NCBI GenBank assembly: GCA_944358945.1
Contig: CALVSH010000080.1
Span: forward strand, 1-36,329
Source of the DNA: an uncultured Bacilli bacterium
GTDB taxonomy: Bacteria; Bacillota_I; Bacilli_A; RF39; UBA660
Direction: 5' to 3'
DNA: 36,329 nt
Both the position numbers and the translations under genes were made by a program. Shown here piece by piece: positions 1-7,191 of this stretch. Position 1 is the first letter of the stretch. Each line of letters opens with the position of its first letter. A model generated the notes under the pieces. That model searched no databases. It had not been told where the DNA came from and saw only the letters and a list, made by a program, of their open reading frames with translations.

Positions 1-198
1 ACATGATAAACTATCTGATGCCCACATATTTCTTACAGCATTAACATACTCTTTAGATGTAGAAATAAATGTATCCTTTCTTGAGTTTTCGATGTAACGA
101 GTCATTGCAGGAATTGCTACCATCATTAAGATACCCATGATAACAATAACAGCAAGTAACTCAATCAAAGTAAAACCGTTATTATTTAACTTCTTCAT
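1..198 (-). CDS. Type IV prepilin-like protein, 3' part cut by the left edge
   Basis: The reading frame starts at 198 on the minus strand and runs off the left edge after about 66 residues. The N-terminus is a short basic leader followed by GFTLIELLAVIVIMGILMM, which is the class III prepilin signal: cleavage by a prepilin peptidase between G and F, E at +5 of the mature protein, then one hydrophobic helix. Such proteins form type IV pili or competence/type II-like pseudopili. The start follows a GAGAGG-type ribosome binding site. It lies downstream of a second prepilin gene (308-838) on the same strand, with a good promoter in between. Assembly genes (ATPase, membrane platform, peptidase) are not in view, so the machine it belongs to cannot be named. 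Confidence 0.85.
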   Translation of the reverse strand, partial: MKKLNNNGFTLIELLAVIVIMGILMMVAIPAMTRYIENSRKDTFISTSKEYVNAVRNMWASDSLSC

Positions 199-231
199 TT
201 TAAAATTCCTCTCTTTCTATTTTACAAAATA

Positions 232-260
232 ATCATACTATATAATTTTTCAAAAAGCAA
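232..260 (-). promoter_or_regulatory. Candidate sigma-A promoter for the left-edge prepilin
   Basis: On the minus strand TTGCTT (255-260) is followed after exactly 17 bases by TATGAT (232-237). It sits 34 bases before the start codon at 198. This would let the second prepilin be transcribed apart from the one at 308-838. Confidence 0.55.
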
Positions 261-307
261 TACCTATTTTTCATTTTTAAAAAAAATTGACAAATCAGTT
301 TACAATT

Positions 308-838
308 TTACAAACTTGTATAAATACTATTACATGATACATGAGATATTGCAGCATCTGGCTTAGCCAACTCACCAGAACCACCATTCTGAATCAAATC
401 CCCCGGTTCATTACCATACAACTGTTCATAAGATTTATAAGCAATACCACGATGAGAACCATCTGTTAAAATCTCATCTATTGTAACATAATAAAGATAT
501 TGATTTTTTCCAGCAGCCGTTGGTTGATTGACAATAATAACATAAGAATTTGTCTTATCATACTTTCCATTATTAGGAGCATTATCAAATTCAGAATTAT
601 CCAAATAATTTAAGGACATAACTGTACACTGATTCTGGGGTGGACGAAATGAAGGATTAGCTCGAAACTTATATTCCGCCAAGGATAATAATTTTTTAGC
701 ATCTTCTACATATGCATCCGCCTTACTATTATTTAAAATTCCCAAAACATTAGGAACAGCAATTACCATAATAGCCACTAAAATAACCATTGCCGCCAAC
801 AATTCAACCAAGGTAAACCCCTTATTATTTAACTTCAT
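308..838 (-). CDS. Type IV prepilin-like (pseudopilin) protein
   Basis: The 176-residue protein begins MKLNNKGFTLVELLAAMVIL, a textbook class III signal: processing between G7 and F8, with Glu at +5, followed by a hydrophobic helix to about residue 30. The rest (about 35-176) is soluble and hydrophilic, ending SHVSCNSIYTSL. Two cysteines (C71 near NQCTVMSL and C169 near the end) could form the C-terminal disulfide loop seen in many pilins. After peptidase processing it would sit in the membrane or in a pilus/pseudopilus fibre. The start is supported by GGTGATGAATA-ATG and an upstream extended -10. It shares its N-terminal helix with the gene at 1-198 but the remainder differs, so this is probably a minor pilin or competence pseudopilin. 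No assembly genes are visible nearby. Confidence 0.85.
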   Translation of the reverse strand: MKLNNKGFTLVELLAAMVILVAIMVIAVPNVLGILNNSKADAYVEDAKKLLSLAEYKFRANPSFRPPQNQCTVMSLNYLDNSEFDNAPNNGKYDKTNSYVIIVNQPTAAGKNQYLYYVTIDEILTDGSHRGIAYKSYEQLYGNEPGDLIQNGGSGELAKPDAAISHVSCNSIYTSL

Positions 839-870
839 TATTCATCACCTTATCCTAATCATATACTCCA

Positions 871-879
871 ATTATACCA
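871..879 (-). promoter_or_regulatory. Extended -10 promoter for the prepilin at 308-838
   Basis: On the minus strand TGG-TATAAT (TGn extended -10; TATAAT at 871-876) lies 33 bases before the start codon at 838. The -35 region is weak (TTTGTC at 16-bp spacing). It lies in the gap between this gene and the glycosidase-like gene, which ends at 900. Confidence 0.5.
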
Positions 880-899
880 TAAATTAGAAAAAGACAAAG

Positions 900-2063
900 T
901 TATTTTAATACTTTTTTCATATTCGTAATTTCACTCATAGTAGTTTCCGTTTCTAACTCTGGATTAAATAAATAATCATATCGAAATAAAGAAAAGCCTT
1001 GATACTGTTTTAAATTTCTAGTTAATATAATCTCTCTCATAATAATATCATCATGATTCATCCACTCTTCACTACCGCTTTTCGCAAAAGTATCAACTGC
1101 ACCTACTTTATAAAAAGCAAGTACCGGTAATAGTTCTACCTTAGAAGCTAAATTCTCCCATTCATCTAAAACAGAAACAAAAGCTTTTGTTTCATTATAA
1201 AAACCATAATATATCTGAGGCATCAAATAATCAACATAACCATCACTACTTCCCCACTTTTTAACATCCGCATAATGTTTTTGATAATTATTATCAATAT
1301 TGCCATCAGGAGAAACAGCAAACAACACATCATGTTTATGACAAACCTTATACACTCTTTCAATCAAATCATTAACCTGCATCAAACGAAATTCTTCAAT
1401 CGAAGTATCTGGATTTTCTTCCTGATAATTTTGAAAATCAACAGCATCAACATCACCACTAGGATAAAAATAATCATCAAACAAAACACCATCCACATCA
1501 TAATTAGAAACAAGTTCTAAAACCCCATCTACTATCAACTGTTTTACTTCTTCTTTTGCAGGATTATAATAAACACCACTAGATACAAAAACCGTATCTG
1601 TTCCTAGATAAGAATATGCAGGATTATCTACTGACAAATCACTAACATCACTATCCCCACGAATACGATAAGGATTAATCCAAGCAAATAATTTCATATC
1701 TTTTTTATGACAATAATTTAAAAATACCTTCAAAATATCATATCCCGGACTAACTCCCTCTTCTCCACTAATAACCGCACTCCAAGGATAAATATCAGAA
1801 GAATAAAAAGCATCACTAAAAGTCCGAACCTGTAACAATACCATATTAAATCCTGCATCATCTATATTAGAAACCATAGATTGAATCACTTCTTTAGCTT
1901 CCTTTTTATCTTTATACCTCAAATAATTACCAAGTTCAATATAACTAACAAAAATACCTCTATCCTCTTTTTCTAAAACAATGGTATCTTCTTCAGTCAA
2001 AAAAGAAATAACAAAAAAGCAACTACACATAAATAGTAATAATAAAACAATCTCTTTTTTCAT
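900..2063 (-). CDS. Secreted or membrane-anchored GHL10 (YngK/DUF187-like) glycosyl hydrolase-like protein
   Basis: The protein is 387 residues from the chosen start. An upstream in-frame start at 2111 exists, but 2063 is preferred: it follows a GGTGATACT site and puts the hydrophobic signal MKKEIVLLLLFMCSCFFVIS at the very N-terminus. The body matches the GHL10/DUF187 family: RGIFVSYIELGNY, then GFNMVLLQVRTFSDAFY, LFAWINPYRI, a DGVLFDDYFYP segment with paired acidic residues, FAVSPDGNI and DYLMPQIYYGF. These form a TIM-barrel glycosidase fold. Family members act on cell-surface polysaccharide or peptidoglycan-related glycans outside the cell; the substrate here is not known. The signal has cysteines but no clean lipobox, so either a secreted or an N-terminally anchored form is possible. 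It lies 44 bases downstream of the DUF421 gene, probably in one operon. Confidence 0.85.
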   Translation of the reverse strand: MKKEIVLLLLFMCSCFFVISFLTEEDTIVLEKEDRGIFVSYIELGNYLRYKDKKEAKEVIQSMVSNIDDAGFNMVLLQVRTFSDAFYSSDIYPWSAVISGEEGVSPGYDILKVFLNYCHKKDMKLFAWINPYRIRGDSDVSDLSVDNPAYSYLGTDTVFVSSGVYYNPAKEEVKQLIVDGVLELVSNYDVDGVLFDDYFYPSGDVDAVDFQNYQEENPDTSIEEFRLMQVNDLIERVYKVCHKHDVLFAVSPDGNIDNNYQKHYADVKKWGSSDGYVDYLMPQIYYGFYNETKAFVSVLDEWENLASKVELLPVLAFYKVGAVDTFAKSGSEEWMNHDDIIMREIILTRNLKQYQGFSLFRYDYLFNPELETETTMSEITNMKKVLK

Positions 2064-2107
2064 AGTATCACCACTAAAAAAATACCATAAAAAAAGAAAA
2101 AAGATTG

Positions 2108-2752
2108 TCACTTTATTGCTTCTTTACAAATTAAAAACAATCTATTTTTCTGATAAAATCCATAGAAAACATCTTCCAATTGATAATTTTCTTGACGTAA
2201 AGCTTTATTAAGCCAAGTAGTATCTTTTCCTATCTGATATAAAACATCTTTTTGTACTTTACCATCAATAATAACAGGTAAAGGATAAGTTCTATTTTTA
2301 TCTTCATTCTTCTTAAAAACAGACAACTTTCCACTAGTCTCCAAAATAGCATAATCCACTTCTTCAATAGACTTAATACCTCTACCACGTAACTGTACTA
2401 ATAAATCATCCAAATTATATCTTTGTTGTAGCATTTCTTTAAAATTAATCTTTCCTCTTTCTATAATCACAGAAGGATCTCCATCTAAAACACTTCTAAT
2501 AGTAGAACTTTTTAAAGACACACGAGATATTACCACCTGTATGACAACCAAGGCAATAATAGGCACAATCGATAAAAACATATTCTGTTTATAATTATCA
2601 ATAGAAATAGCCGCAATTTCCGCAATAAAGATAGAAACTATCAAATCCATAATAGAAAGTTCTCCAACTTCTCTTTTTCCCATAATACGATAAATTACCA
2701 TAATTAAAAAATAAAAAAATAAAGTTTTACCAAGTACTATAAAATAAGCCAT
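2108..2752 (-). CDS. DUF421 (YetF/YrbG-like) membrane protein
   Basis: The 214-residue protein has an N-terminal membrane part with about three helices (residues 5-75) and a C-terminal cytoplasmic domain. Family hallmarks are the segment YRIMGKREVGELSIMDLIVSI near the start, then GDPSVIIERGKINFKEM and the NLDDLLVQLRGRGIKSIEEVDYAILETSGKLSVF stretch (residues about 115-155) typical of DUF421. The family is widespread in Bacillota, including spore formers. Its biochemical role is not established, although some members affect spore germination or stress. The start is fixed by GGGTGATAAT-ATG. It is divergent from the gene at 2825 across a 72-base gap and followed by the GHL10 gene. Confidence 0.9.
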   Translation of the reverse strand: MAYFIVLGKTLFFYFLIMVIYRIMGKREVGELSIMDLIVSIFIAEIAAISIDNYKQNMFLSIVPIIALVVIQVVISRVSLKSSTIRSVLDGDPSVIIERGKINFKEMLQQRYNLDDLLVQLRGRGIKSIEEVDYAILETSGKLSVFKKNEDKNRTYPLPVIIDGKVQKDVLYQIGKDTTWLNKALRQENYQLEDVFYGFYQKNRLFLICKEAIK

Positions 2753-2824
2753 ATTATCACCCAGTAATAGTTTAAATCATTTCATAAATTTTATACAAAA
2801 ACATACAATAAATTGAGGTGACCC

Positions 2825-3187
2825 ATGAATATAATTAAAAAATATACTTTTTGTTTTTTATACATGATTCTATCTTTAACAATTATTCTTTTATTATTAA
2901 CTACTCTTTATCATTTTGACATAATTTCTTCAAATATTTATCATTTATTAAAATTAATAATGTTTTTAGGAATACTATTATTAACTGGTATTTCATTAGG
3001 TAAAAAAGCTACAAATAGAGGATATTTAGAAGGAATAAAATTAGGAACATTTACAATTGTTTTATTTACTTTACTAACTCTTTTAACTTCTCAAGATTTA
3101 AAATTAAAACTTTTATTATATGACTTAATTATTTTGATAACTTCTATACTAGGAGGAATGATTGGTATAAACAAAAAGAAAGATTAA
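2825..3187 (+). CDS. TIGR04086-family (YrzE-like) small membrane protein
   Basis: This 120-residue, highly hydrophobic protein has four predicted membrane helices at about 10-30, 40-58, 70-88 and 95-113. The last pair carries the motifs GISLGKKATNRGYLEGIKLG and ITSILGGMIGINKKK, typical of the TIGR04086/DUF3792 family. That family is common in Bacilli and Clostridia and lies near preprotein translocase genes in other genomes. No molecular function is established. The start is preceded by GAGGTG six bases upstream. It is one of only three plus-strand genes in the window and is divergent from the DUF421 gene. Confidence 0.75.
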   Translation: MNIIKKYTFCFLYMILSLTIILLLLTTLYHFDIISSNIYHLLKLIMFLGILLLTGISLGKKATNRGYLEGIKLGTFTIVLFTLLTLLTSQDLKLKLLLYDLIILITSILGGMIGINKKKD

Positions 3188-3232
3188 TTATCAATAGACA
3201 AGTTATTGACAGATATATTAAATGATTAGAGA

Positions 3233-3261
3233 TAGACAAATAAGCAATTTCATATTACAAT
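3233..3261 (+). promoter_or_regulatory. Weakly supported promoter before the PepSY gene
   Basis: TAGACA (3233-3238) and TACAAT (3256-3261) are spaced by 17 bases. The predicted start of transcription would fall almost at the ribosome binding site (GAGGTG, 3268-3273), so the 5' leader would be very short. A TTGACA at 3205-3210 could serve an alternative start but has no good -10 element. Confidence 0.3.
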
Positions 3262-3278
3262 AATGTCGAGGTGATAAT

Positions 3279-3836
3279 ATGCCAAAATGGGCAAAAATTT
3301 TAATTGGGGTTTTAGCGGTTGGAATTATTATCATAATTGCATTAGTAATCTATATAAGTGTTGCATTCATTGGTGAAGATGGAGTAATGAATTCTCTTAC
3401 CGATTATGTCCAAGCTGAAGATGGACAAATTACAATTGATAGTATGGAATTAAAAATAACAAAAAACCAATACGAAGTAGATTTTTTCTTTAACAAGAAT
3501 GAATATGAAGCAATATTAAATGCGAAGACTGGTGAAGTGCTTTCTACTGATTATCCAGATACGACACTTGAACAATTCTATGAAAATGCACAAAATGAAA
3601 ACGTTACAACCTCAGAATTGCCAGAATTAAAAACTGTTGAAGAAGCGCAACAAATTGCTTTAGAACATGCAGGATTAAATGAAGCTGATGTTACCCTTGT
3701 AAAAGCGCAGGAAGAAACAGATGATGGAAGATCATATTATGATATTGAATATCGTGACGCAACTTTTGAATACGACTTTGAAGTATTAAAAACAGGTGAA
3801 GTATACAATTATTCAAAAGAACCAATAAATGATTAA
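3279..3836 (+). CDS. Membrane-anchored PepSY-domain protein
   Basis: The 185-residue protein has one N-terminal membrane segment (residues 6-31) and an acidic extracellular part. A first PepSY-like half (about 46-83) ends NAKTGEVLSTDYPD. A second, clearer PepSY domain (about 110-180) has the classic layout: TVEEAQQIALEHAGL, then DVTLVKAQEETDDGRSYYDIEYRD and FEVLKTGEVYNYSKE. PepSY domains are found in peptidase propeptides and in membrane proteins of Gram-positive bacteria, where they are thought to restrain peptidases or sense envelope signals. The target is unknown here. The gene has its own GAGGTGATAAT-ATG start signal and ends at a bidirectional terminator facing the surface-protein gene. 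Confidence 0.85.
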   Translation: MPKWAKILIGVLAVGIIIIIALVIYISVAFIGEDGVMNSLTDYVQAEDGQITIDSMELKITKNQYEVDFFFNKNEYEAILNAKTGEVLSTDYPDTTLEQFYENAQNENVTTSELPELKTVEEAQQIALEHAGLNEADVTLVKAQEETDDGRSYYDIEYRDATFEYDFEVLKTGEVYNYSKEPIND

Positions 3837-3863
3837 AACTTCGAAAATTTCGAAGTTTTTTTA
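3837..3863. terminator. Bidirectional intrinsic terminator between convergent genes
   Basis: An AACTTCG/CGAAGTT stem with an A/T-rich loop (3837-3857) is followed by a run of T on the plus strand; the minus strand also reads into a T-rich run. It separates the PepSY gene from the convergent surface-protein gene ending at 3868. Confidence 0.8.
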
Positions 3864-3867
3864 TACA

Positions 3868-6828
3868 CTAAACATCTACAATAACAGCTGTACCATGACC
3901 TCCTAATTTATTTTGTACCCAGGATCTTACATCTTCATCTTTTACGAAAACTTCTAAATTTGAAGTACCATTAAACATATTTACATAATTAGTTACAGCT
4001 GAGAAATCTGCATTTCTAAAATCAAGCTTTCTTAAACTGATACAACCATTAAACATATGAGATACGCTTGTTACATTGGAAGTATCAAAACTACTCAAAT
4101 CCAAACTACTCAAAAAACCACACCCATTAAACATACCGGAAAAATCTGTTATGTTAGACGTATTAAAATTACTAACATCTAAACTAATCAAAGAGCTACA
4201 ACCAGAAAACATAGATGCCATTTTAATAACTTTTTCAGTATTAAAATTTTTTAAATCTAAGCTTTCTAAACTAGAACAATAATTAAACATACTACTCATA
4301 TCAGTCACTTTAGAAGTATCAAAACTACTCAAATCAAGTTTAGCCAAACTACTACATTGATTAAACATGGTAGACATATTTTTAACCTTTGAGGTATTAA
4401 AATTACTAACATCAAGTTCTATCAAGCGACTACAACCAGAAAACATACGAACCATAGTAGTTACACTAGAAGTATCAAATTGACTAAGATCAAGTTCTAC
4501 TAAACTACCACAACCTGCAAACATCCATTCCATAGAGGTTACCTTTGAAGTATCAAAACTACTAACATCTAAACTTTCTACACTAGAACAAGAACCAAAC
4601 ATATGAGACATATTAGTTACATTTGAGGTATTAAAGTTACTGACATCAAACTCACTTAAATGACTACAGCCAGAAAACATAAACTGCATATCATTAACTT
4701 TTGATGTATTAAAATGAATTAAAGGTAAAGCAGTTAAAGAATTACAACCCCGAAACATAAATCCCATATTTGTAACATTACTTGTATCAAAAGTAGATAT
4801 ATCTAAATTTTCAAGGTGATTACAACCATCAAACATGAAAGACATATTAGTAACTTTCGAAGTACGAAAACTACTTAAATTCAATTCTAATAAACTGCTA
4901 CAACCAGAAAACATATTTGCCATATTGGTTACATTAAAAGTATTAAAGCTACTCACATCTAAACTTGCCAAACTACTACAATTCCAAAACATACCATACA
5001 TAGTAGTAACTTTAGAGGTGTCCAGTTCACCAATACTAAGCTCTAATAAATTTGTACAACCACGAAACATCCCCTGCATAATTGTTACTTTAGATGTATT
5101 AAAGTTACTAATATTTAAAGTACTTAAATTAGTACAACCATAAAACATATTTAACATATTTGTAACATTTGAAGTATCAAAATTATTTAAATTAATATTG
5201 ATTACCCCAGTAAAATTTTCAAACAAAGAAGCACTAGTAGAATTTGCGATGACTCCTCCTCGACCACAAATAGTAACTTTATACGTGCCATTTTCACTTC
5301 CATCATCTTCTAGATAGGCAATCACACTTCTATCTTCTGCTTGTGAGGCATCCCAAGAATAGATTGCTGTATCAGAAATATCCGTATTAGTTTTTACCAC
5401 TATACTGGTGATATCTGCTCTATCATATTCACTTGTCCACCAATCCCTTCCCTTCATGATAGGATCCCCTTGTTCACTGATTACGCCATCCATAGACTTA
5501 GCTAACTCTATCTTAGACCATTTCGCCCTCAAAGTAACATTCTCTTCAGGCATCACAAAATAATCACTACCTATTTTTTTGACTCCATCAGTAATTACTT
5601 CCCATCCTTGAAAGATATAACCTTTACAACTTGGTTCTTCCTCTGTTATTTCTACGGTATCAAATACTGACTGAGCTTCGCTACTTGGAATATTTTCTAC
5701 ACTACTTCCTTCAGGAGCATTTCCATCATAAATAACTTGATATTTCTCTGCCAATGTTGGAGTTAAATTACTACTCACATCTTCAGTTTGATTTTCCATT
5801 TTTGATATTACTTCTTCGCTCTTGTTAGTAGGATATACTCCATCCTGTCCAATATACTCATCTTTTAAAGACAAATCCATCATTAACTTAGCTTTCCGAC
5901 CCGATAAATAATTAAGAATTGTCCAAGTTATTTTTTGTACGCCATTCTCTTCCGTCAGTGTTACTTCTCCATCGCTTACTTTATTATCATCGACACTGTT
6001 CAACGTATAATAATCGTTATCTATATAATCAACAATTTGAAATTCTTCATAGGGAATGGGAGTGATACTTGATTCTCCTAATACTTCTCCTAAATTATCC
6101 TGAAAAGCTAAATACTGATTATCACTAACTTCTTTTAGTTGATTGATAATTGTATCTCCCATTTCGTATTGAATGGCATTTACTGTTAAATAAGGATATG
6201 TCTCTTTTAAATATTTATACTCTACTACCTGATTAGGATTACCCTCATATGGATAACCATCTGTTAGAAACAGCATCACTACTTCTCTATTATCTTGTTT
6301 CTGATAACCTTGTAGTAGTTCATCAACCTTTAAAAAAGCATTATAGTAATTAGTAGAATTACCAACCTGTAAATTATTTATTTCATTTATTAAAATATCT
6401 TTATCATTGGTAAAGTCAGTGTGTATAGTTGCGTAAGAATTGAATTCTATTAAGGAAATACGATTATTAGCATTTGATAATATATCATTAATAAAACTGG
6501 TAGAATCAGTCTTTACTTGATTAAGTTTATCTCCTTCCATAGACCCTGAGGTATCCACGACAAAAATAATATCACTAGCCTCTTCTTTAGACATTAAAGT
6601 AGTATCGACATCAAATGTTACTCTAGCCTTACCCTTACTAATCCACTTAGCACTCTTCTCTACTTGCCATGAACCTTCTTCTTTGTTCTCATAATTTGTA
6701 TTCTCTGACGTTATAATAACACTAGAAATTGGCGCAGATATAGCATAAGCATATGACATAGAACAAATAAAAATCATTACCACTAATAAAACTCCTGCCA
6801 CTATCTCTTTTTGATACTTTCTCATCAT
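3868..6828 (-). CDS. Large secreted VWA / InlB-type / BspA-like (DUF285) repeat surface protein
   Basis: The 986-residue protein has a signal peptide or anchor (residues 8-29, ending SYAYA). A von Willebrand A domain (about 84-265) carries an intact MIDAS: DTSGS at 92-96, Thr159 and Asp190 in LTDG. A Listeria-Bacteroides (InlB-type) beta repeat follows at about 363-437 (GYIFQGWEV...VTLRAKW), then a short linker domain and 16 tandem 26-residue BspA/DUF285 repeats (549-964), each built on DTSxVTxMxxMFxGCxSLxxLDLS. Such proteins bind host or bacterial ligands at the surface; the intact MIDAS suggests metal-dependent binding. No LPXTG motif or C-terminal membrane tail is present (it ends GTAVIVDV), so anchoring would be by the uncleaved N-terminus or non-covalent. 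Two consecutive ATG codons follow AAGGAG; either could start it. A putative invertible promoter lies just upstream. Confidence 0.9.
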   Translation of the reverse strand: MMRKYQKEIVAGVLLVVMIFICSMSYAYAISAPISSVIITSENTNYENKEEGSWQVEKSAKWISKGKARVTFDVDTTLMSKEEASDIIFVVDTSGSMEGDKLNQVKTDSTSFINDILSNANNRISLIEFNSYATIHTDFTNDKDILINEINNLQVGNSTNYYNAFLKVDELLQGYQKQDNREVVMLFLTDGYPYEGNPNQVVEYKYLKETYPYLTVNAIQYEMGDTIINQLKEVSDNQYLAFQDNLGEVLGESSITPIPYEEFQIVDYIDNDYYTLNSVDDNKVSDGEVTLTEENGVQKITWTILNYLSGRKAKLMMDLSLKDEYIGQDGVYPTNKSEEVISKMENQTEDVSSNLTPTLAEKYQVIYDGNAPEGSSVENIPSSEAQSVFDTVEITEEEPSCKGYIFQGWEVITDGVKKIGSDYFVMPEENVTLRAKWSKIELAKSMDGVISEQGDPIMKGRDWWTSEYDRADITSIVVKTNTDISDTAIYSWDASQAEDRSVIAYLEDDGSENGTYKVTICGRGGVIANSTSASLFENFTGVININLNNFDTSNVTNMLNMFYGCTNLSTLNISNFNTSKVTIMQGMFRGCTNLLELSIGELDTSKVTTMYGMFWNCSSLASLDVSSFNTFNVTNMANMFSGCSSLLELNLSSFRTSKVTNMSFMFDGCNHLENLDISTFDTSNVTNMGFMFRGCNSLTALPLIHFNTSKVNDMQFMFSGCSHLSEFDVSNFNTSNVTNMSHMFGSCSSVESLDVSSFDTSKVTSMEWMFAGCGSLVELDLSQFDTSSVTTMVRMFSGCSRLIELDVSNFNTSKVKNMSTMFNQCSSLAKLDLSSFDTSKVTDMSSMFNYCSSLESLDLKNFNTEKVIKMASMFSGCSSLISLDVSNFNTSNITDFSGMFNGCGFLSSLDLSSFDTSNVTSVSHMFNGCISLRKLDFRNADFSAVTNYVNMFNGTSNLEVFVKDEDVRSWVQNKLGGHGTAVIVDV
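3937..5184 (-). repeat. 16 tandem 78-bp units encoding BspA/DUF285 repeats
   Basis: The region encodes 16 consecutive 26-residue units with the core DTSxVTxMxxMFxGCxSL. The last unit is degenerate (NADFSAVTNYVNMFNG, lacking the Cys). Units differ at many codons, so the array is diverged rather than freshly amplified, but it is still a likely substrate for repeat-number change. The period also produces spurious antisense open frames at 4076-4282 and 4835-5143. Confidence 0.9.
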
Positions 6829-6859
6829 AAAAACTCCTTGATATAACTACATCACAAAA

Positions 6860-6884
6860 TCACAAAGGTTGATACTTTATGATT
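6860..6884 (+). repeat. Left arm of the inverted repeat
   Basis: Positions 6864-6884 are the exact reverse complement of 7128-7148 (21 of 21 bases). With one mismatch the match extends outward by TCA to 6860, giving 24 of 25. On the minus strand the arm lies within the predicted 5' leader of the surface-protein mRNA. Confidence 0.9.
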
Positions 6885-6893
6885 TAGCCTTGA

Positions 6894-6922
6894 AATATAA
6901 GAGTTTTAGATAATTTGACCAA
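6894..6922 (-). promoter_or_regulatory. Leftward promoter for the surface-protein gene, inside the inverted-repeat segment
   Basis: The minus strand has TTGGTC (6917-6922), a 17-base spacer and TATATT (6894-6899). The predicted start of transcription is near 6887, just inside the left arm. The leader to the ATG at 6828 would be about 60 nt and includes the whole left arm. Confidence 0.5.
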
Positions 6923-7062
6923 AAAATTGACTAAAAAACATTCGACAAAATTTTTACTCTCTCGTTGTTTTTATAAGCAATAAGTGACTGAAAATTTGAC
7001 TAATTAAAATATAATTTTATATAAAATTCAAATATTTTTTCTAAACTAAAAAGTTAAAATAA

Positions 7063-7091
7063 TTGAAAAAACACCAAATATAGTGTATATT
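7063..7091 (+). promoter_or_regulatory. Rightward promoter-like pair inside the inverted-repeat segment
   Basis: TTGAAA (7063-7068), a 17-base spacer and TATATT (7086-7091) would start RNA near 7098. That RNA would run through the right arm and stop at the hairpin 7157-7190, giving a transcript of about 90 nt. After inversion this pair would face the surface gene instead. The region is very AT-rich, so chance is possible. Confidence 0.35.
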
Positions 7092-7127
7092 TAGTGTAGA
7101 AAAGATAGAAAAAGTAGACATATTTAC

Positions 7128-7152
7128 AATCATAAAGTATCAACCTTTATGA
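7128..7152 (-). repeat. Right arm of the inverted repeat
   Basis: The plus strand reads AATCATAAAGTATCAACC and on, identical to what the minus strand reads at the left arm (21 perfect bases at 7128-7148, 24 of 25 to 7152). It stops just before the terminator at 7157-7190. Confidence 0.9.
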
Positions 7153-7156
7153 AAAC

Positions 7157-7190
7157 AAAAGACTACAGAAAAAATTTCTGAAGTCTTTTT
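7157..7190. terminator. Bidirectional intrinsic terminator after the CDF pair
   Basis: The stem 7160-7170 / 7176-7186 (AGACTACAGAA with TTCTGAAGTCT, one internal mismatch) is followed by T-runs on both strands. It ends the leftward CDF operon and would also stop rightward transcription out of the inverted-repeat segment. Confidence 0.8.
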
Positions 7191-7191
7191 A

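Larger units (their letters stand above)
6864..7148. promoter_or_regulatory. Putative invertible promoter segment (phase switch)
   Basis: The gene-free region between the surface-protein gene and the CDF genes contains 243 bp (6885-7127) flanked by perfect 21-bp inverted repeats. A good promoter inside points left to the surface gene, with its predicted transcription start just inside the left repeat; a second, rightward promoter-like pair lies near the other end. Perfect inverted repeats of about 20 bp around a promoter upstream of a surface gene are the layout of recombinase-flipped switches such as those of Clostridioides difficile. The segment also holds several TTGAC/TGACT words (for example 6915-6919, 6928-6932, 7002-7006) of unknown meaning. 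No recombinase gene is in the window. Confidence 0.6.

Noticed and set aside
2753-2824. TTCATA-17-TACAAT as a promoter for the gene at 2825
   Set aside because: The predicted RNA start would fall inside the ribosome binding site GAGGTG, leaving no room for initiation; listed only as a weak possibility here.
4076-5143. Plus-strand open frames at 4076-4282 and 4835-5143
   Set aside because: They lie antisense to the DUF285 repeat array and simply reflect its periodic codons; no ribosome binding site and no protein-like features independent of the repeat.
3937-5184. The 78-bp repeats as a CRISPR-like or satellite array
   Set aside because: The units are contiguous, coding and diverged at the DNA level, with a clear 26-residue protein period.
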